This document shows, piece after piece, positions 46,833 through 60,840 of a stretch of 64,000 bases of DNA. Below the pieces are notes generated by a model. The model was not told the DNA's origin. It did not search any database and saw nothing but the letters and a program-made list of their open reading frames with translations. The position numbers and the translations under genes are program-made. Numbering within the stretch: position 1 is the stretch's first letter; every line of letters begins with the position of its first letter. The stretch lies in contig NC_071668.1 in NCBI RefSeq assembly GCF_028554725.1, positions 74,517,719-74,581,718 on the forward strand. Reading direction: 5' to 3'. The DNA is from Zeugodacus cucurbitae (Eukaryota > Arthropoda > Insecta > Diptera > Tephritidae).

Positions 46833-49800
46833 TTGACGGGTGGAGTGATGGCATTTCGTTGATTTTCGTTTATCACGTTGTTTTTGTTGTTGCGCTGCGG
46901 AAGTTGCACGCGTACGTGTGTCACATGAGTGTTGTTTGCTATCAGCGATAAATGTCACGACGCTGACAGTTCGCTTGACAAGCGCTGTCATTTTTAATTC
47001 TTGCACTGTTTATGTTATGCTGTATTTACTTGAAGGCGTTTGTTGTTTTTGTTGGAGGGGAAACATATTTAAACCGTTGACACGTCACATTTGCTATTTT
47101 TGTATTAGTAAAACAACAATTACAAAACTTCCTGCACAAATTTAAAAATAACAAATTTTGACAACTGCCTTTGACAGCTGCAGCGTTGCATTTCTATTTA
47201 GATAAATTTGCATTTTTCACCGAAAAATTCAAGCGAAATATACTCGGCAACCTGTTGCCGCGCGTACAGCTCAATTAATTGCCGTTAATTTACAATTTGT
47301 CTTCCCTCAGTGTTTAACCCACTTTCAGCCTAAACGCCAGCCAGCGGCCGGCTTACACAGCTGCTAGACACCAGCATATTGCCAGCTAGAGTTGCCCCAC
47401 TGCGCCTAGACACTCGCGTATGCGTCTACACTTTTCCCGCGCCAGTGCTGCCTGGAGCGTCGCCTTGTGGCGAGTATAGCAGCTCACGCTTTAGCCACAT
47501 GTGGTGCATTACGCGCAATCAGTTAATTATATTCGGCGAAATTTTATTGCTCAATTGGCATTCGTACAGCGGCGCACGGCGGGCGATCACAGCGCGTAAT
47601 ATTTTGTTACCAAAAATATTAAATATGACTACAAACTTTTTAAATTTTTTTTAAAATATTTTTAAGTGAAGTGCTACACACATAAGAAGGTGCTGAAAAC
47701 ATATTTTGTTTTACAGTTACTGTATCCAGATGATTCCACTCTTAATTTATTGCGACAGCGCAAAATGTGGTACCCGCGTAAGAGATTTAACGAGGTTAAA
47801 TCACAGTTATTTTACAAAAAAAAAAAATACACAGGTTATAGCCTATTTGTGATTGATTTGATCTAGAGGAAGTTACAGACATTTTCGGTAGGAAGAAGCT
47901 ATTAGTCGCTTAAGCAAATTTGATTGTATAGGTTCTTGGGGAATGCTCATTGAACATCTGTTCTTAAGGAGTAGTAGATGTCGCTATCTCGTTTTAGAGA
48001 TTTCTCGAATAAGAAAGGAGGACTGAAAAAGATGGTATAGGTTGGTTTCCATTTAGGAGTTGTAGACAGTTTTGACAAGCTAAATATTTACAGCTCGAGA
48101 TTCAACGAATAAGTAAAAAAGAGAGAAACGGTGAGAGAGTTGAGGCAAGACAGATAGAAACGAAGGCTGAGACAAGATAATGGAGCAGAGAGAGAGGGTT
48201 AATACTTTGAAACATTGATTCATTCCTAGTCATCTAAGTTTTGTAATCTGTTCTGAAAGAACCCTGATGTTCTATATTAAATATTAAATTAATTTTCATA
48301 TCATAGAAAATGCCTGGGCTTCTCTGTTTAGAAGATTTATAATAATATCTCAGTAAAGAAAACTATTTGCTTTGAACTATGTAGTCATAAAGAATATTTG
48401 GCCAAAGACAAAATATGGGACAATAATAAGATATGCAGAGATTGAAAGATATGTTGATGGTACATAGTTTCCTTACTCCTTGTGACAAAAACGATCCTAG
48501 TAAGATTGGATTCCTGCAGAAATAAAACATATAATAATGGAAAAAGGAAACCGAAAGAGACCCGGATATTTATCTGCCCAGGTACTGTCAAATTATTTTT
48601 TATTATTAAAAAATAAAAATAAAATTAACACAAAGGTTGTAGAAATAAAAATAGTATGTCTTCACATTAGACAGATGTTTCAGAATTTTAGCTAAAACTG
48701 TATACAAAGCATGTAGTCTTCAAAATTAAGAAGCTCCTCGCTATATAATAAATAATAAAATTAACGACTTCTCCAAAGTCAAAGAGGGACCCCAGCAAAT
48801 CAAATCTGCTATAGCCACAAAGATTCACAAAATAGATTAAAAAGGTAAATCTGAATATGAGATAATGAGATAATAAGCGCGCGAATGCGTAAGACGTCAT
48901 AAATATCCAATAATTATAAACACACAACCCACATAGATACATATGTAAGTATGTATCTGGCATGAGTAACTAACTCAAAAATTATAAAGTGCTAGATGCT
49001 TGGACGCACGCTTTCATGAATAAACTCAGAAGTTAAATTCTTTTTTTGGGGCAGCTGTGCGGCAAGCAAAATTAGTTTCCAGGAAGCACAGCTGCTTTTG
49101 AATGAATTTGAAACAACAGCGCAAACAATTTTATATGAAATGTACGAGGTACACAAACCGGTGGAAGTGGCGGGAATAAAAACAAAACATCGAAGAAAAA
49201 ATCAAAAAGTCAAAATACAAACATACATACAGGCAATATGATATAACAAATGGTATAAACGAAAAGTGCTTGGGTCAACAAAAAGTAGCAAGTTTAACAG
49301 CAACAACCGACAACAAATATACAAATGTAATAAGACAACAACAAAAGCATAAAACATAAAAATAAAATTTTAATTTTTTTAAAGAACACAAAAGTCTATA
49401 AAAAGTCGGGTCTCGTGTACTACATAAATAGAAACTAGAATGCGGGATTAGCAAATAAAGCGAAAAAGCGCGGGAAATGACAAAGCATAACGCAAAAATC
49501 GTGATGTAATAAATTTTGTACGAAAATTAGCAAAAACAAAAAAAAAAAATGTTGAAAGAAAGAACTGCCTAAGTAGCTGAGGTGGAGAATTCGTTCATTG
49601 AAGTTCAGCGCACGCTTGAGTGACTCGGTCAGGGGAAGTCTAAGGCTAAAGCATGTCTTTTGTTGGAAGAGAAGTGTAAATAAGGAAATAGTAGACTTCA
49701 GAAAAGAGAACGAGTTTTGTTATTTAGAGAGAGAGATTAAGACTTGTTTGGAAGTATTAAGTTCCCTCGGTTTAGATTAAACTCACTTCAATGGATGCTC

Positions 49801-50477
49801 TTCTTCATTGTCTTAAGATATCTGACTATTTAATCATTTTATTAGTTTAAAAGATCTATCCATGCGTGTTTTTGATTGATGATTGACATTTTTCTAGTTA
49901 CTTCTTTGATTCGCTAGATGGCGCTGGTTAATATTTCTTGGAGAATTTAAATTTTTAAAACTTTTTTGTTCTGAAATAAGCCATAGGTGCTGCAACTGGA
50001 CAACCTCCAAGAGAATTCAGCATCCGTTCTTACTTAGATTGGATTTTATATACTTCATAATACATACATATTTTTTTTCAATATTTGTTTATTTATTGAA
50101 TCTGCTCTTTGGAGCCTAACAATAAGTTATAAAATCTTAATTCTAATTAAAGCTAGACAAGCTCAACCAAGTGATTGAGTTGTTTTGGTGGAACGTTGCT
50201 CATCAGTGTGCTGGCATATCTCTTCTTTTTAGACGTGATTGATTGCAAGAATGTACTAAAGCGTTAGCCAATCGGTTTGGGTGATCTCGGAGTTTGGATA
50301 AATATTTGTGTCTGCTGTTCTCTACTTCTTTCTTTACCATGAGAATACCAAGATCTTTATGGATATTTTCATTACGCATGTACCATGGTGAGCACGTGAT
50401 TGTTCTAAGCATTTTTGATTGAAAAATAATATATACATATAATTCACAAGTCTTGCAGTTCACACAGAGTTCAAATA
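46833..50477. other. 5' flank of the Q-rich gene and non-coding sequence
   Basis: 46833-47600 is less AT-rich and should hold the leader and promoter of the Q-rich gene. No convincing TATA box, initiator or upstream exon could be fixed. 48118-48200 is purine-rich with several GAGAG motifs (GAGA-factor-like). The remainder to 50477 is AT-rich with no gene seen. Confidence 0.4.
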
Positions 50478-50600
50478 CAGTTGAACTTCCCTAACTCAAA
50501 CTCGAGTTAGAGAGACTTTGAGTTATGAAAGGTAATTTGTATGAAATTTGACTTCTATTGCCAATTCAAGCGTTCTAGTTATAAAAATTCGACCCTTTGG
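50478..50600 (-). mobile_element. pogo/Tigger-like MITE, second copy, truncated
   Basis: It begins after TA with CAGTTGAACTTCCCTAACTC and is homologous to the complement of 7398-7555 (shared TTAGAGAGACTT, GAAATTTG and CTATTGCCAATTCAA). The far end decays without a clear inverted repeat. Confidence 0.55.
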
Positions 50601-52857
50601 CCCTTCCATGGTCATGTAGATTTATTGCATTTACAAATTAGATTTCTTATTAGACATTCTTCATTTAATGTCGGGCATGTGTAGTATCTTAGGTAAGAAA
50701 TAGGTAAAATTTGCAAGACAGATAAATGACTGAAAATTCTATTTTATAGCTCATAGAATTTAACAACCTTCATTGTTGGAAAGAACTCAGCCCTTTTGTT
50801 TATATACATTTCGCGTAATAAATTTTTAGGTTCGAAGTAAATTCTGCGCGTGATTAAGAATCTAATTTAATGGCTTTTTTATATACAATTCTGCAAATAA
50901 TAGTTGTATTCTTGAGGCAAGCCAATGTTTAAGCCGCACTATCTAATATAATGTTAAAAAACAATAACAACAATGACAGAAAAAATTAATAGAAACCAAC
51001 ACGCAAATACCGCTTTAGACCAATGAAGGCGGAAAAAATTATACAGCGGCGACGATAAAAGGCATTCTCGCCATTCTTCTTCACTTGGCGTTGCGCGCAA
51101 TTACATAATTGACGTTTAGCGCGCCTATAAAATTACATAAATAAATTATGTTAAAAAAATTAGAAATAAGAAATAAAATAAATAAAAGAATTAATGAATA
51201 ATGCTGCCATCAATTTTTCTTCTTTTCTAAAGCACCCATACTACATACTGAAGCCTCTTTGTACGCTGCAGCGAGCGCTTGCTTGTGATGTCTGCGAATT
51301 AATTGATTTTTATAGCGCTTTCAACTTGTCTTCCTTTTCTAATTTTTCACTATTTTGCTGAGTCTTTTTAAGTTTTTTGTTCACACTTTCAAAGCCGTCG
51401 ATTTTACGGTTTATTTTCATGTGCAGAGAGTGTGGCAGTTAACTTGGATTTAATTGCCAACAGCTGTGGCAAATGACAAGCACATATTTACATGCATACA
51501 GAAATACATATTTACATAGATATATAGATATATAGATACATATTTGCATATCTACATATGTATGTTTGTAAATATTCATATTTCAAATACAAAAGAGACA
51601 CTCATGCGAGCGCGTGTAAGATTTTTGTTGTCAAAAAAGCTCGCCGAATAAGGCTCTACTAGTTAGTTACGCCTATCAGCGAGTGCGACGAGGTGTGAAC
51701 TTTAATGTTATTGTTGTTGTTTATTTAATTATTTATTTGGAGCGGCATATAGCAAGGCATTGCCCTGCCCTTTATTACGAAATTTGCCTAGACACAAAAT
51801 TTAGTGCTTAAAAAAGTTGGAGAAATAACTAAATAAGCCAAAAACAAAATACGGCAAAAAAGGTTGTAAAATATTTTTTTTTTTTATTTGGGTGTATGCT
51901 AGAAATGTGGCAACGTTCCCGAGAAACCAGTTACTTGGGGAAATATTTTGTGCATCGAGTTTTGTATATGAAATTGACAACTGTAACAGCAGACCTATTA
52001 ATAAATTGTTTTATTTTATTGAGTAAAAAATATTTTATTCAAATAAAAAAACACAAGATGTGGCAACACTATGATTCTTCTTTAATCAGCTAACAGGCTC
52101 GATTGTCGTGGTAACCATTGAAGTGATATGAACGATCTGTAAACTATTTCCGGAGATGTGACTGATATTTTCTATATAGAAAGAGTCCGATACTTGATTT
52201 TCTTGAAACATTTACTCGATTTTGAAAACATTATATTTCAGAAATAATAAATCTGATACTCGATCCGGAAAGATCGGGCTTATGTCTCTTCTTCAGGCAC
52301 AATAACTTATAGAACATATACACGTATGGTTAGAAGTATTAAAAACCAACCACTTTTTCCCTCACTTTTGGAAACAATACGGGATCTGTGAGATGATAGA
52401 TCTATTGATCGACGAACAGGAAAATAAATATTAGTTCGTTTCGATTGGTTTCGTTGAGGTTTGATTTTTAACAGTTAGAAGAGAACATTCTTGAGCTTAA
52501 CTTTTCGTGGAAAGAATGAGTTAGTTAATGATTACATTGATTCCATGGTAAACTGAACTCCTTGGAAAACTTGGTTATAAGAAAAAAATTTATCTGGACA
52601 AAAAGTGTTCCAAGGCTCGATGGGCATCAGTTTAAATCATCGTAAATGAAGTCGACATTTAATAAATTTGTGAACTAGTTTTAAAGGAAATATTCCTTGC
52701 AAATTTCCATCTATAGATCAGATTGATTTGCTCTTATTTAATTTCAATACCCTTATCATATATAATGCTAGCAGACCACTCCGGCTTCGTACGGGCTTAA
52801 ACAAACATTTCAAAAGTTATAAGTTTTTACACATTTATACAAACTCTCCCACTCTCC
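50601..52857. other. non-coding, no gene seen
   Basis: AT-rich presumed intronic sequence. GATATATAGATATATAGATA microsatellite at about 51520. Isolated GGCAAC motifs at 51908 and 52062. Confidence 0.4.
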
Positions 52858-53102
52858 ACCTGGTCTACGAAAAGGGAGCTAACGTGCGAAAGCTAGTTTT
52901 CTGGGAAACAGCTGTTAAAAATAAACAACTCGTTTCGTTTTCGTATTTTTACTCTTCTTTCTCTACATTTTTAGGGAACTTTCAAACAAGTTATGACTTT
53001 TTGGATTCTATCACGTGAAAAAGCATCTCATCTTCCATCCGAATCAACTAAAAAGTGAAAATTGATTTTTTAACACTTAAGCCCCCTTTCCGTAGACCAG
53101 GT
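52858..53102. mobile_element. candidate MITE with about 29-bp inverted ends
   Basis: The left end ACCTGGTCTACGAAAAGGGA (52858) and the complement of the right end, ACCTGGTCTACGGAAAGGGG (53102), match in 18 of the first 20 positions and continue to resemble each other (GCTAACGTG / GCTTAAGTG). The 245-bp body is non-coding. No clear target duplication was found, so the superfamily is unassigned. Confidence 0.65.
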
Positions 53103-53429
53103 CACATATATGTATGTACTTTCCCGTTTCTTGGGTGGGTTCATTTAAAAAAGTAAAATGAAGCAAATTCGAACATGAATTTATATTTTAGTCACATCGA
53201 CATCGACATCTAGTCTTTTGGGTCCGTGTGGGAACGCTCAGAGTTCGACGCCCTCATGTGTGCTTGTATATTTCTAATATTTTGTTCCTCAAGCCGCTGT
53301 ACACGCTCCGTAGTCGACTCTCAAACGCGTACTTGGTAGGTTTTGAAATTTTGTTCAGCAAGGAGCTGCGAGCACTCTTTACTCGACTCTCTGGCACGCG
53401 ATGCGAAGAGAATGACTTGCGAAACAATT

Positions 53430-53622
53430 TTCAGTTTCAGATTAAGATTCGAAGTCTTTTCGATACCCTCACCTGGGAGCTATTTCCAGAAAGTTGAGAT
53501 TCTGGCAATAAATATAGCCTATGTTACACGGGGTGAATGTAGCTTTCCAACGGTGAAAGAATTTTTGAAATCGGCGCAGTAGTTTTCGTGTTTATTCAAT
53601 ACAAACATACATACAAATCGTT
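53430..53622 (+). repeat. dispersed repeat, RTE-like 3' tail, copy 2
   Basis: Homologous to 2997-3205: TTCAGTTTCAGATTA, GGGAGCTATTTCCA, GGCAATAAATATAGCCTATG, GAATGTAGCTTTCCAACGG, and the tail ATACAAACATACATACAAAT. It differs by point changes throughout, so the two copies inserted independently or long ago. Confidence 0.6.
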
Positions 53623-55073
53623 CCTTTTTATAATAGGAAGTGTAGATTGGGAACTTGGAATAAAATTAATTCAAAATTCGAACAAAGCTTGTAGATTTTA
53701 GCATAATATTTGAGGAAATAAATGGAATGTAAAATTGGGAAGCAATTCATGGTTAGAATGGTACTGAAACATAAGATGGTGTTCTCTAACTACTCGCAAA
53801 AAATTTAATATTTTCAACAAAACTCTAAAAGATTTTTAAATCCACCAATGCGATTTGAGTGAGTGAAAAAAATATTTTAAGCTTTATTTACAAAAAAAAA
53901 ATAATATGAAAAAATATATAGATATCTCAATCAAACTTTTATCGAGCACCTCAGAACGAAATCAAGTAATTTAGTAGTTTTTCACGATAAATTGGAATTT
54001 GCATAATTTTTCAATAAAATTCCATGTTAACCAATTAACACATGCTGAAATGTTGCTCATATATATATATACCGATGTATATAGGTATATCAGTCACTGC
54101 ATAAAGGTAATATAGACATGTTGACTTAACTTGCAACAGGTAAAAGGATTATCAGCAGTTGGCAGCAACACATAAGTTACTTTACCGTTAAAGTTATTAA
54201 AAATACCAAGTCAATGAGCAAATCGCAAGCAATCGTAAATAAAATTGCGGATTACTTATAACCGCATACGCATAAATATACAGTTATTCACGTGTGCAAT
54301 GCCGTATTTTGTGCACTAATCTCAAATATAAATTGCTGAACACCCGCTTAACAGGTTTCAAATATATTTTTTTCCAAAAAAAAATGCCTCAATAAATTCA
54401 AACAGCGTTGCATTGGTGGCATACAAAAATATTTCAACTTGAATAAATTTTATTTCAAATTTAATTGCTTAGCACACATGTGGCACCACCAGCAGCATTG
54501 CGTCATATGAATACGCACGTACAACGCAAAAAAGCAATAATGAAAACAAAACTTCACTAAACAAACACAACTCACTTAAATAAATAAATACATTTTTTCG
54601 CGTAGTCTCTTAGTTGAAAGTTTAGTTAATGTATTTGCTAATAACTTATGGACTTTTGCCTGGACTGGAGCACACAACAATGCCACCCACTGAACGATTT
54701 ATGTTGTTTTAGGCTTAGCAACGTTTTAATTGCCTAAGAAATGAATTTGGAAAAGATTTTGCAAAATTCACATTTCCTTTTCGATTGGCAATTAAAAAAC
54801 GCCAAAAAATAAATAAATAACTGAAAAAAGTGTGCTAACCTAAATTTCACGTGGCGGCTTCTGTTTTTCGTCAGAATTGTAAGCAAATGCTTTTTGAGTG
54901 AAATTAGCTAAACAATGAGCAAAAATATTTTGTTGCTTAGTTTTGGTAGGTCATAGCTTGCTATTAATTGGTTGAGTAAGAGGCATAATTTTAAGAGGTC
55001 ATCAATTGATTGCAACGAAATTGCGTTACGCAACGAAATTTCGTCACAAATAAAAATGTCCGAAAAAATTATT
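53623..55073. other. non-coding, no gene seen
   Basis: AT-rich sequence with a TATATATATATA run at about 54060. No coding signal. Confidence 0.4.
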
Positions 55074-55910
55074 TAAAAACAATTTTATACAATAAACTTG
55101 GTAATATGCAAAACTATGCAAAATTTTAAAACTATTTTTTTTAAAGGGTTGCCACCTGTTTACAAATTTTTTATTGAGTTATGTATGTTAACAAAACAAA
55201 GTGTAAATTGATAAAATTACATTAAGGATATCCAAAAAAAAAAAATTCTTCTTTATTTAAATATGAAATTATTTTTGAAGAGGGTTGCCACCTATTTCGA
55301 ATTTTTTTATTGAATTAAAATTAATTTAACTTAACAAATCGACTAACAAACTAAAACTGTTTGTGAAAAAAATCGTTTCAGTTAAATACGATAAGAGTTG
55401 CCACCTATCTCAGAAATTAAACTCAAGAAAATCATTCAAAAAAAGTTTCACAAAAGGTTTCAATTAACTAACTGTTTGAGAAAAATTGCCATAAAAACAA
55501 TTTTATACAATAAACTTGGTAATATGCAAAACTATGCAAAATTTTAAAACTATTTTTTTTAAAGGGTTGCCACCTGTTTACAAATTTTTTATTGAGTTAT
55601 GTATGTTAACAAAACAAAGTGTAAATTGATAAAATTACATTAAGGATATCCAAAAAAAAAAATTTCTTCTTTATTTAAATATGAAATTATTTTTGAAGAG
55701 GGTTGCCACCTATTTCGAATTTTTTTATTGAATTAAAATTAATTTAACTTAACAAATGGACTAACAAACTAAAACTGTTTGTGAAAAAAATCGTTTCAGT
55801 TAAATACGATAAGAGTTGCCACCTATCTCAGAAATTAAACTCAAGAAAATCATTCAAAAAAAGTTTCACAAAAGGTTTCAATTAACGAACTGTTTGAGGA
55901 AAATTGCCAT
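55074..55910 (+). repeat. 418-bp unit in two nearly identical tandem copies
   Basis: 55074-55491 and 55492-55909 align without large gaps. By eye only a few differences appear (CGACTAAC / GGACTAAC near 55339/55757, CTAACT / CGAACT near the end, and one A-run length change). Each unit holds three GTTGCCACCT motifs, at 55148, 55284 and 55397 in the first copy and 55566, 55702 and 55815 in the second. A seventh, weaker one (GTTACCGCCTGTTTAG) lies just outside at 55947. So there is an older ~110-140-bp sub-repeat inside a recent duplication. No coding capacity. Confidence 0.93.
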
Positions 55911-58900
55911 ATATTTAAAGAAGATAAATAAATATTTTTTAACAGCGTTACCGCCTGTTTAGAAATTTTAATTCACAGAGAGAAATGTTAAAATATTGTT
56001 TTGATATATAAAATAGTCGTCTATAGCCAATACTCAATTACGAATATTATGGCAACATTATAAATCTGTAAATTATATGTAATATGTACCTAACTATAAA
56101 TAAAGGAGTGTGGCAACACTATATGCGGCCATATTGTAATGTAAAGAGCGTCCAATATAATAAAATTGTTTAAAATATTTTTTAAGGAAATGTTTTTTTC
56201 TAATAATTTTCAAGACTATTAAATAGTGTGTATGATCTTGCCATCGTCTAATAAAACGCCCTCTAAATTGCAACAGTTAACATTTTTATGTTTACTTTAT
56301 CTTTCTTCTCCTCATAAATTTCCACATAACTCCACAGTCGTTGATTCTATGCACTGAATACTTGCGAAATCACCACCAAGAAATCAAATTAAGATGAACG
56401 CTTAATGACTGTGATCTTGCCGCCATTAACTCAGATCAGTTTGATGATCTTCGGGGCTTAAAAACATACAAATATTTATGTTTGTGTAATTAAAAGCGCA
56501 CGCAATAACAATAAATCGACATTCAGCTGAAACAATCGATTAATTGAAAGTGTTTTTCAAAAGCACGCATATGTTTTGAATCAAAAAACCCTGGAGGGAA
56601 CAGCTCTTGATCGCGCTGAAAGCATATTGCGACGAGTACTTAGAAAGAGATGATTTTTTAATCGAAAAGTTGCGTGCAATAATTCGCCATGATGCAGCAA
56701 TATCTAAGCAATGCGTCGTTTCCCAAACAATGCAGTGTTGTTGTTTCATTAATTAAACAGTTGAGGCCATATACCGTTAAGCATCATTTGGGCGAATGAG
56801 TTGGCCGATCGTGCTTGATTGGTTTGATTGCGTGTGATTAGGCGTGTGCTGTGTATATGATTGTGTCTCTTGGGTTGTTCAAGGGTGTTGCTGCTGTGTT
56901 TGTGCCACATTTGTTGGCATGTGGCATGAGGCGCTATTTGTTACATAAATTGCAACGCATGCCAGCAATTAAAATGCATATGATTTGTATGTATATACAA
57001 ATATTTATGACTTAATTGTGGCATGTGGCATGTTGCAAGTTGAACTACAATGTGTTGAAATGGAGCACAAATGAAAATTTATGAGGAATTAAGTGAGAAA
57101 ACTTTGTAAACAAAAACTAAAACTGATAAATGCCGCGTTTGTTGAAACTGAAAAGCTATGTAAGTCTCCAATTTTCTCCATTAATATTTTTTAATAGAAA
57201 CTTGGATACTATTTGATAACAAGTCTCAATTATGCAGTCTTCGAGAGGTACTTTTACTCGTACTTCTAACCTACTATAAGACCTTATCTATCAAAGTACA
57301 TGACTTAGGCCTCTTTGAGCAAGAAGGTTCTCGAACCTGTATAATAAAGTTTCAGTTTTGGAGTTGAAGATCTTTACAACCTTGAGATCTTTAAAATATT
57401 TGTTTGAATTAGTTCAGATTACGCAATGAAGTAGGCCGGTGAGTTTTGATAAAAATCTGTATACGGACGATAGCTAGTTTAGAACATACCTTTATAGAGT
57501 CTAGATAATAATTTTTGAAAGAGCACACGATTAAGTTTAGTTCTCTGAAACTCTTGCCTAAACTTGAGATGTCAGATGAAAAAAGTTCAATATTTTTAAA
57601 CTTAAAATGATAGAGTTTTATGGCTAGATGATGGAACATCTAGATCATCTTGAGAGTATGACTAATATTAATATGATCAATAAGCCTTGCAGGGCTATAT
57701 GATGCATAAAAATTGCATTTAATTAATCTAACAAGGCTAAGAGAGGAGATAAGTAGGTAGACTGAGAAATATATGTTAGGCTAAGCACATAGTGAAGCGT
57801 TGAATAAAGCAACAATTAAAGTATAGGAAAAACAGGTGTAAACTGTCGCCTATAATAAAAGACCTGTCTTTTCAACTCATTAAATATTGTAATTGTAATA
57901 ATTTTCATGTTCAAATTTATATTTTAGTTTCACGCAACATCAACAAATCCCAACACTTATACTTAGTGACCAAGTTATATATAATCGGCGCGATCAAACA
58001 ACTATTAGACAATCTACAATAAATCTTAACTCAATAAGACAACGACAAATTATTTCCATTTTTGGTAAATTGTAAACTCGCAGCGACAACAAAAAAAGTA
58101 TCGATTTCAATGCCGCAGTGGACACAGAGAAGACAGAGGCCATCGTTACGCGAGGCCAACGAAGCGTTTTATGGTCGGACTAAAGAGACAAATGCTACTG
58201 CTGGAAAGTGAAGCAAAAAAATCATAAATTGTGGAAAAATATCAAATGAATGAATAAATGAGCGAACGCGAAGCGAGAAAAAACAATCTGTCAACAAACA
58301 TTAATTATGAAAATGTTGTTGAAAAGCAACAAAAACAAGAAAACTAAACAACAATAGCAAAAAGCAATAACAAATTGCGAAGGAAATATGAAAAAATAAT
58401 TATTATTTTAGCAAATGCGAAAAAAGTAGTAGAATGTTAGCAAGCAGTGGCTGTTGGCAACAGTAGCGGTAATTTGATATGCGACGCTGCTGGAGCGCTG
58501 CTTTAAATTCTAATGCGAAAATGTGAGTGGCAATTTCATTTCATTTCATTTATTATTAATTAATGAGATATTAGATTAACTGTGTCAATTTTGCCACATT
58601 ATGCAATTAGTTGGTATTTGAAGCGAAAATTACCACTGTTAAAGAGTTAGAAACTGGACACTGTGTTGGCTAATTAACAGGAATTGTCATTTTTAATTAA
58701 ATGAGGCATGAAAAAATGCAACAACTACATTAGAAGTAGGCAATTGCAACTCTATAGATACAAACAGATAAATTTTTAAAGGCAGCACACGATTTCAATG
58801 CGCCATTTGTAGCCGGTGTTGGGCCTCCAGAGACAGCAAGACGGTGTCTTCAACAGTAGCAGCTGTTAGAAGCTGCAGGCCACAAACTTTACACTAACAA

Positions 58901-59262
58901 CAAAGCGGAGAAGCGTTAAATTGTATAAAAAACGAATGCATGTGTTTTCGAAAAAGTAGTAGCAAGCGGTACGTAAACTCAATTGAGTTGTTGCAACAGC
59001 TTAGTAACCCACTTTTGCTGGCAGCCACATACTAACTTGTTTACGAGCTTTGTAAAGCATTTTCGTATGAATATGTGTGCGAGACTGCGACTAATGGCAG
59101 TTTAGATGGCAGGTTGTATGAAGTGCTTCAACATTTTTGGAATATGAAAATATTTCCGAAAATTTAAAATAAAAAATACCTTTTTACTAATTTATATTTT
59201 TTACGAATTTCTTTCCCGTTTTTCCGAATATTCAAAAATTAAAATAAAGTTTTGCCATTTAA
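55911..59262. other. non-coding, no gene seen
   Basis: AT-rich to moderately AT-rich. TTTCATTTCATTTCATTTAT at 58537-58550 is a short tandem repeat. No domain-bearing frame. Confidence 0.4.
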
Positions 59263-59263
59263 A

Positions 59264-59731
59264 TGACACCAATGTCAAATTTAATGCCACTAATTTGACA
59301 ACATAAAATTCGACAGGTCCTCTCAGAATCATAAATTATTTTTGTTATTGTAATGACATGATGTCAAATTCAATGACGCTAAACTGGCAGTAAGTAGTAC
59401 ATTAAGAAAAATTTATTTGTCATTTTAAAATTTTTTTCAAGAGGTTGTCAATTTGACACCGACGGTTTTGTCATAATTTGCTTTATAATAAATATGACAA
59501 GCATTTTCGTAGCTCTTACTATGACCGCCATTAAATTTGACATAATGAAAACTGCAGTTATGGGCGAAAACCGTTACTGTACATAATCGTTTAAGGACTT
59601 ACTCTTTAAAGTTAAAATCTGAAAATGTTTGGAATAACTTAAAAGGGTAGGGAAATCGTTTAAAATTGAAACCAATTTATGTTTATGAAATTTGACAGCA
59701 ATAATGACAGAATTATGACAAGAATTTGACA
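59264..59731. promoter_or_regulatory. dense TGACA/TGTCA cluster, candidate enhancer
   Basis: Fifteen TGACA or TGTCA pentamers lie in 468 bp, starting at 59264, 59273, 59296, 59354, 59362, 59418, 59446, 59454, 59469, 59495, 59538, 59693, 59705, 59716 and 59727. Roughly one would be expected at this base composition. TGACA is the core bound by TALE homeodomain proteins (Homothorax/Meis, TGIF-type Achintya/Vismay). Many sites share the longer form TTTGACA. A binding role is inferred. An eroded short repeat is the alternative, though the spacing is irregular. Confidence 0.4.
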
Positions 59732-60840
59732 TTTATTTCCATACTTCATACACGCAACATTGTATTTAGTGATCATGTCTTCCTTGATTGCTCCATAGAA
59801 TTGATTCTTGGTGGAATTGATGGCTCACATTTGCTCTAAGACATGGAACACTTTCACTTATTACCAATTAGGTACTTTATAGCCAAGTAAGGTACAATTA
59901 GTAAAAACATTTTTCTATCAATACTATTTAAATTCAATTGCTGTCTCTCAAATATACTAAACAAAAACACGCACTCTCTAAGATCGCCTGAGTGATCATA
60001 CATAAAATTACGATGGGAAATTCGTCAATAAAAATGTTGTATCACAAGAGAAAGGCCACAACCGAATAACAAGCAGAATTTATTTAAGCGCTTACCTTGT
60101 TAAGCACAGCGAGTGAGTAAATAAACAAACTAAACGACTTACTAGCGACAGCAATGACTAACTGACTGATCCACACAGACGAACTAAACGAACGTGGCGA
60201 TCGCGGTGGAGTGGCGTGAAGCAGTTGCGTCAGTTTCCAGGCGGTTGCTTGCATATTTGCATACCTGCTCATATATACGAGTATTCCTCATTTAATTTCT
60301 CGCTTCGAGCCACAGGATATGCTCAAGAAAAAAGAAAGACTGCATGCATAACTGAGTCGTCTGGGCCGGTCGCAATTGATGTGAGTGAATGATTACTTTG
60401 GCAGACAGTTTGACTGCCAATAAAAATTTTAAATAACATTTATGCGCAACAACGAGCTCGGCATAAATTTGTAAACAACCAACAAAGCGTGTGTTTGTTA
60501 AATGCGTACAACTGCTACCTGTTGGTGGCAGAAGTGATTGTCAGTCAGTTATTGCGAGCAGCAGACAAATGCGGATGCGCACAGCTGACGAGGATGTGCC
60601 GCCAGTGAACGCATTTCATTACTCCCCAGTGTAGTGGAGATTGTTTGCTTTGCTGTTCGTTGAGCAGTAGTTAGCAGCTGTTTTGTGGAATTGCCACAAT
60701 TGTAGCATGTTGCATGCAACACTAATAAATTGCTTTGTAAGTCGCTTTTAAAACAAACAGTCTGTAATTTGTTTTGGTTTTTATGTGCGAATGGCAAGGT
60801 AACACGCATAGACGCTGTTGCTGGCGACGGCATGTGACAC

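Noticed and set aside
46833..47600. Core promoter of the Q-rich gene
   Set aside because: No TATA box, initiator or downstream element stood out at a consistent spacing, so no site was annotated.
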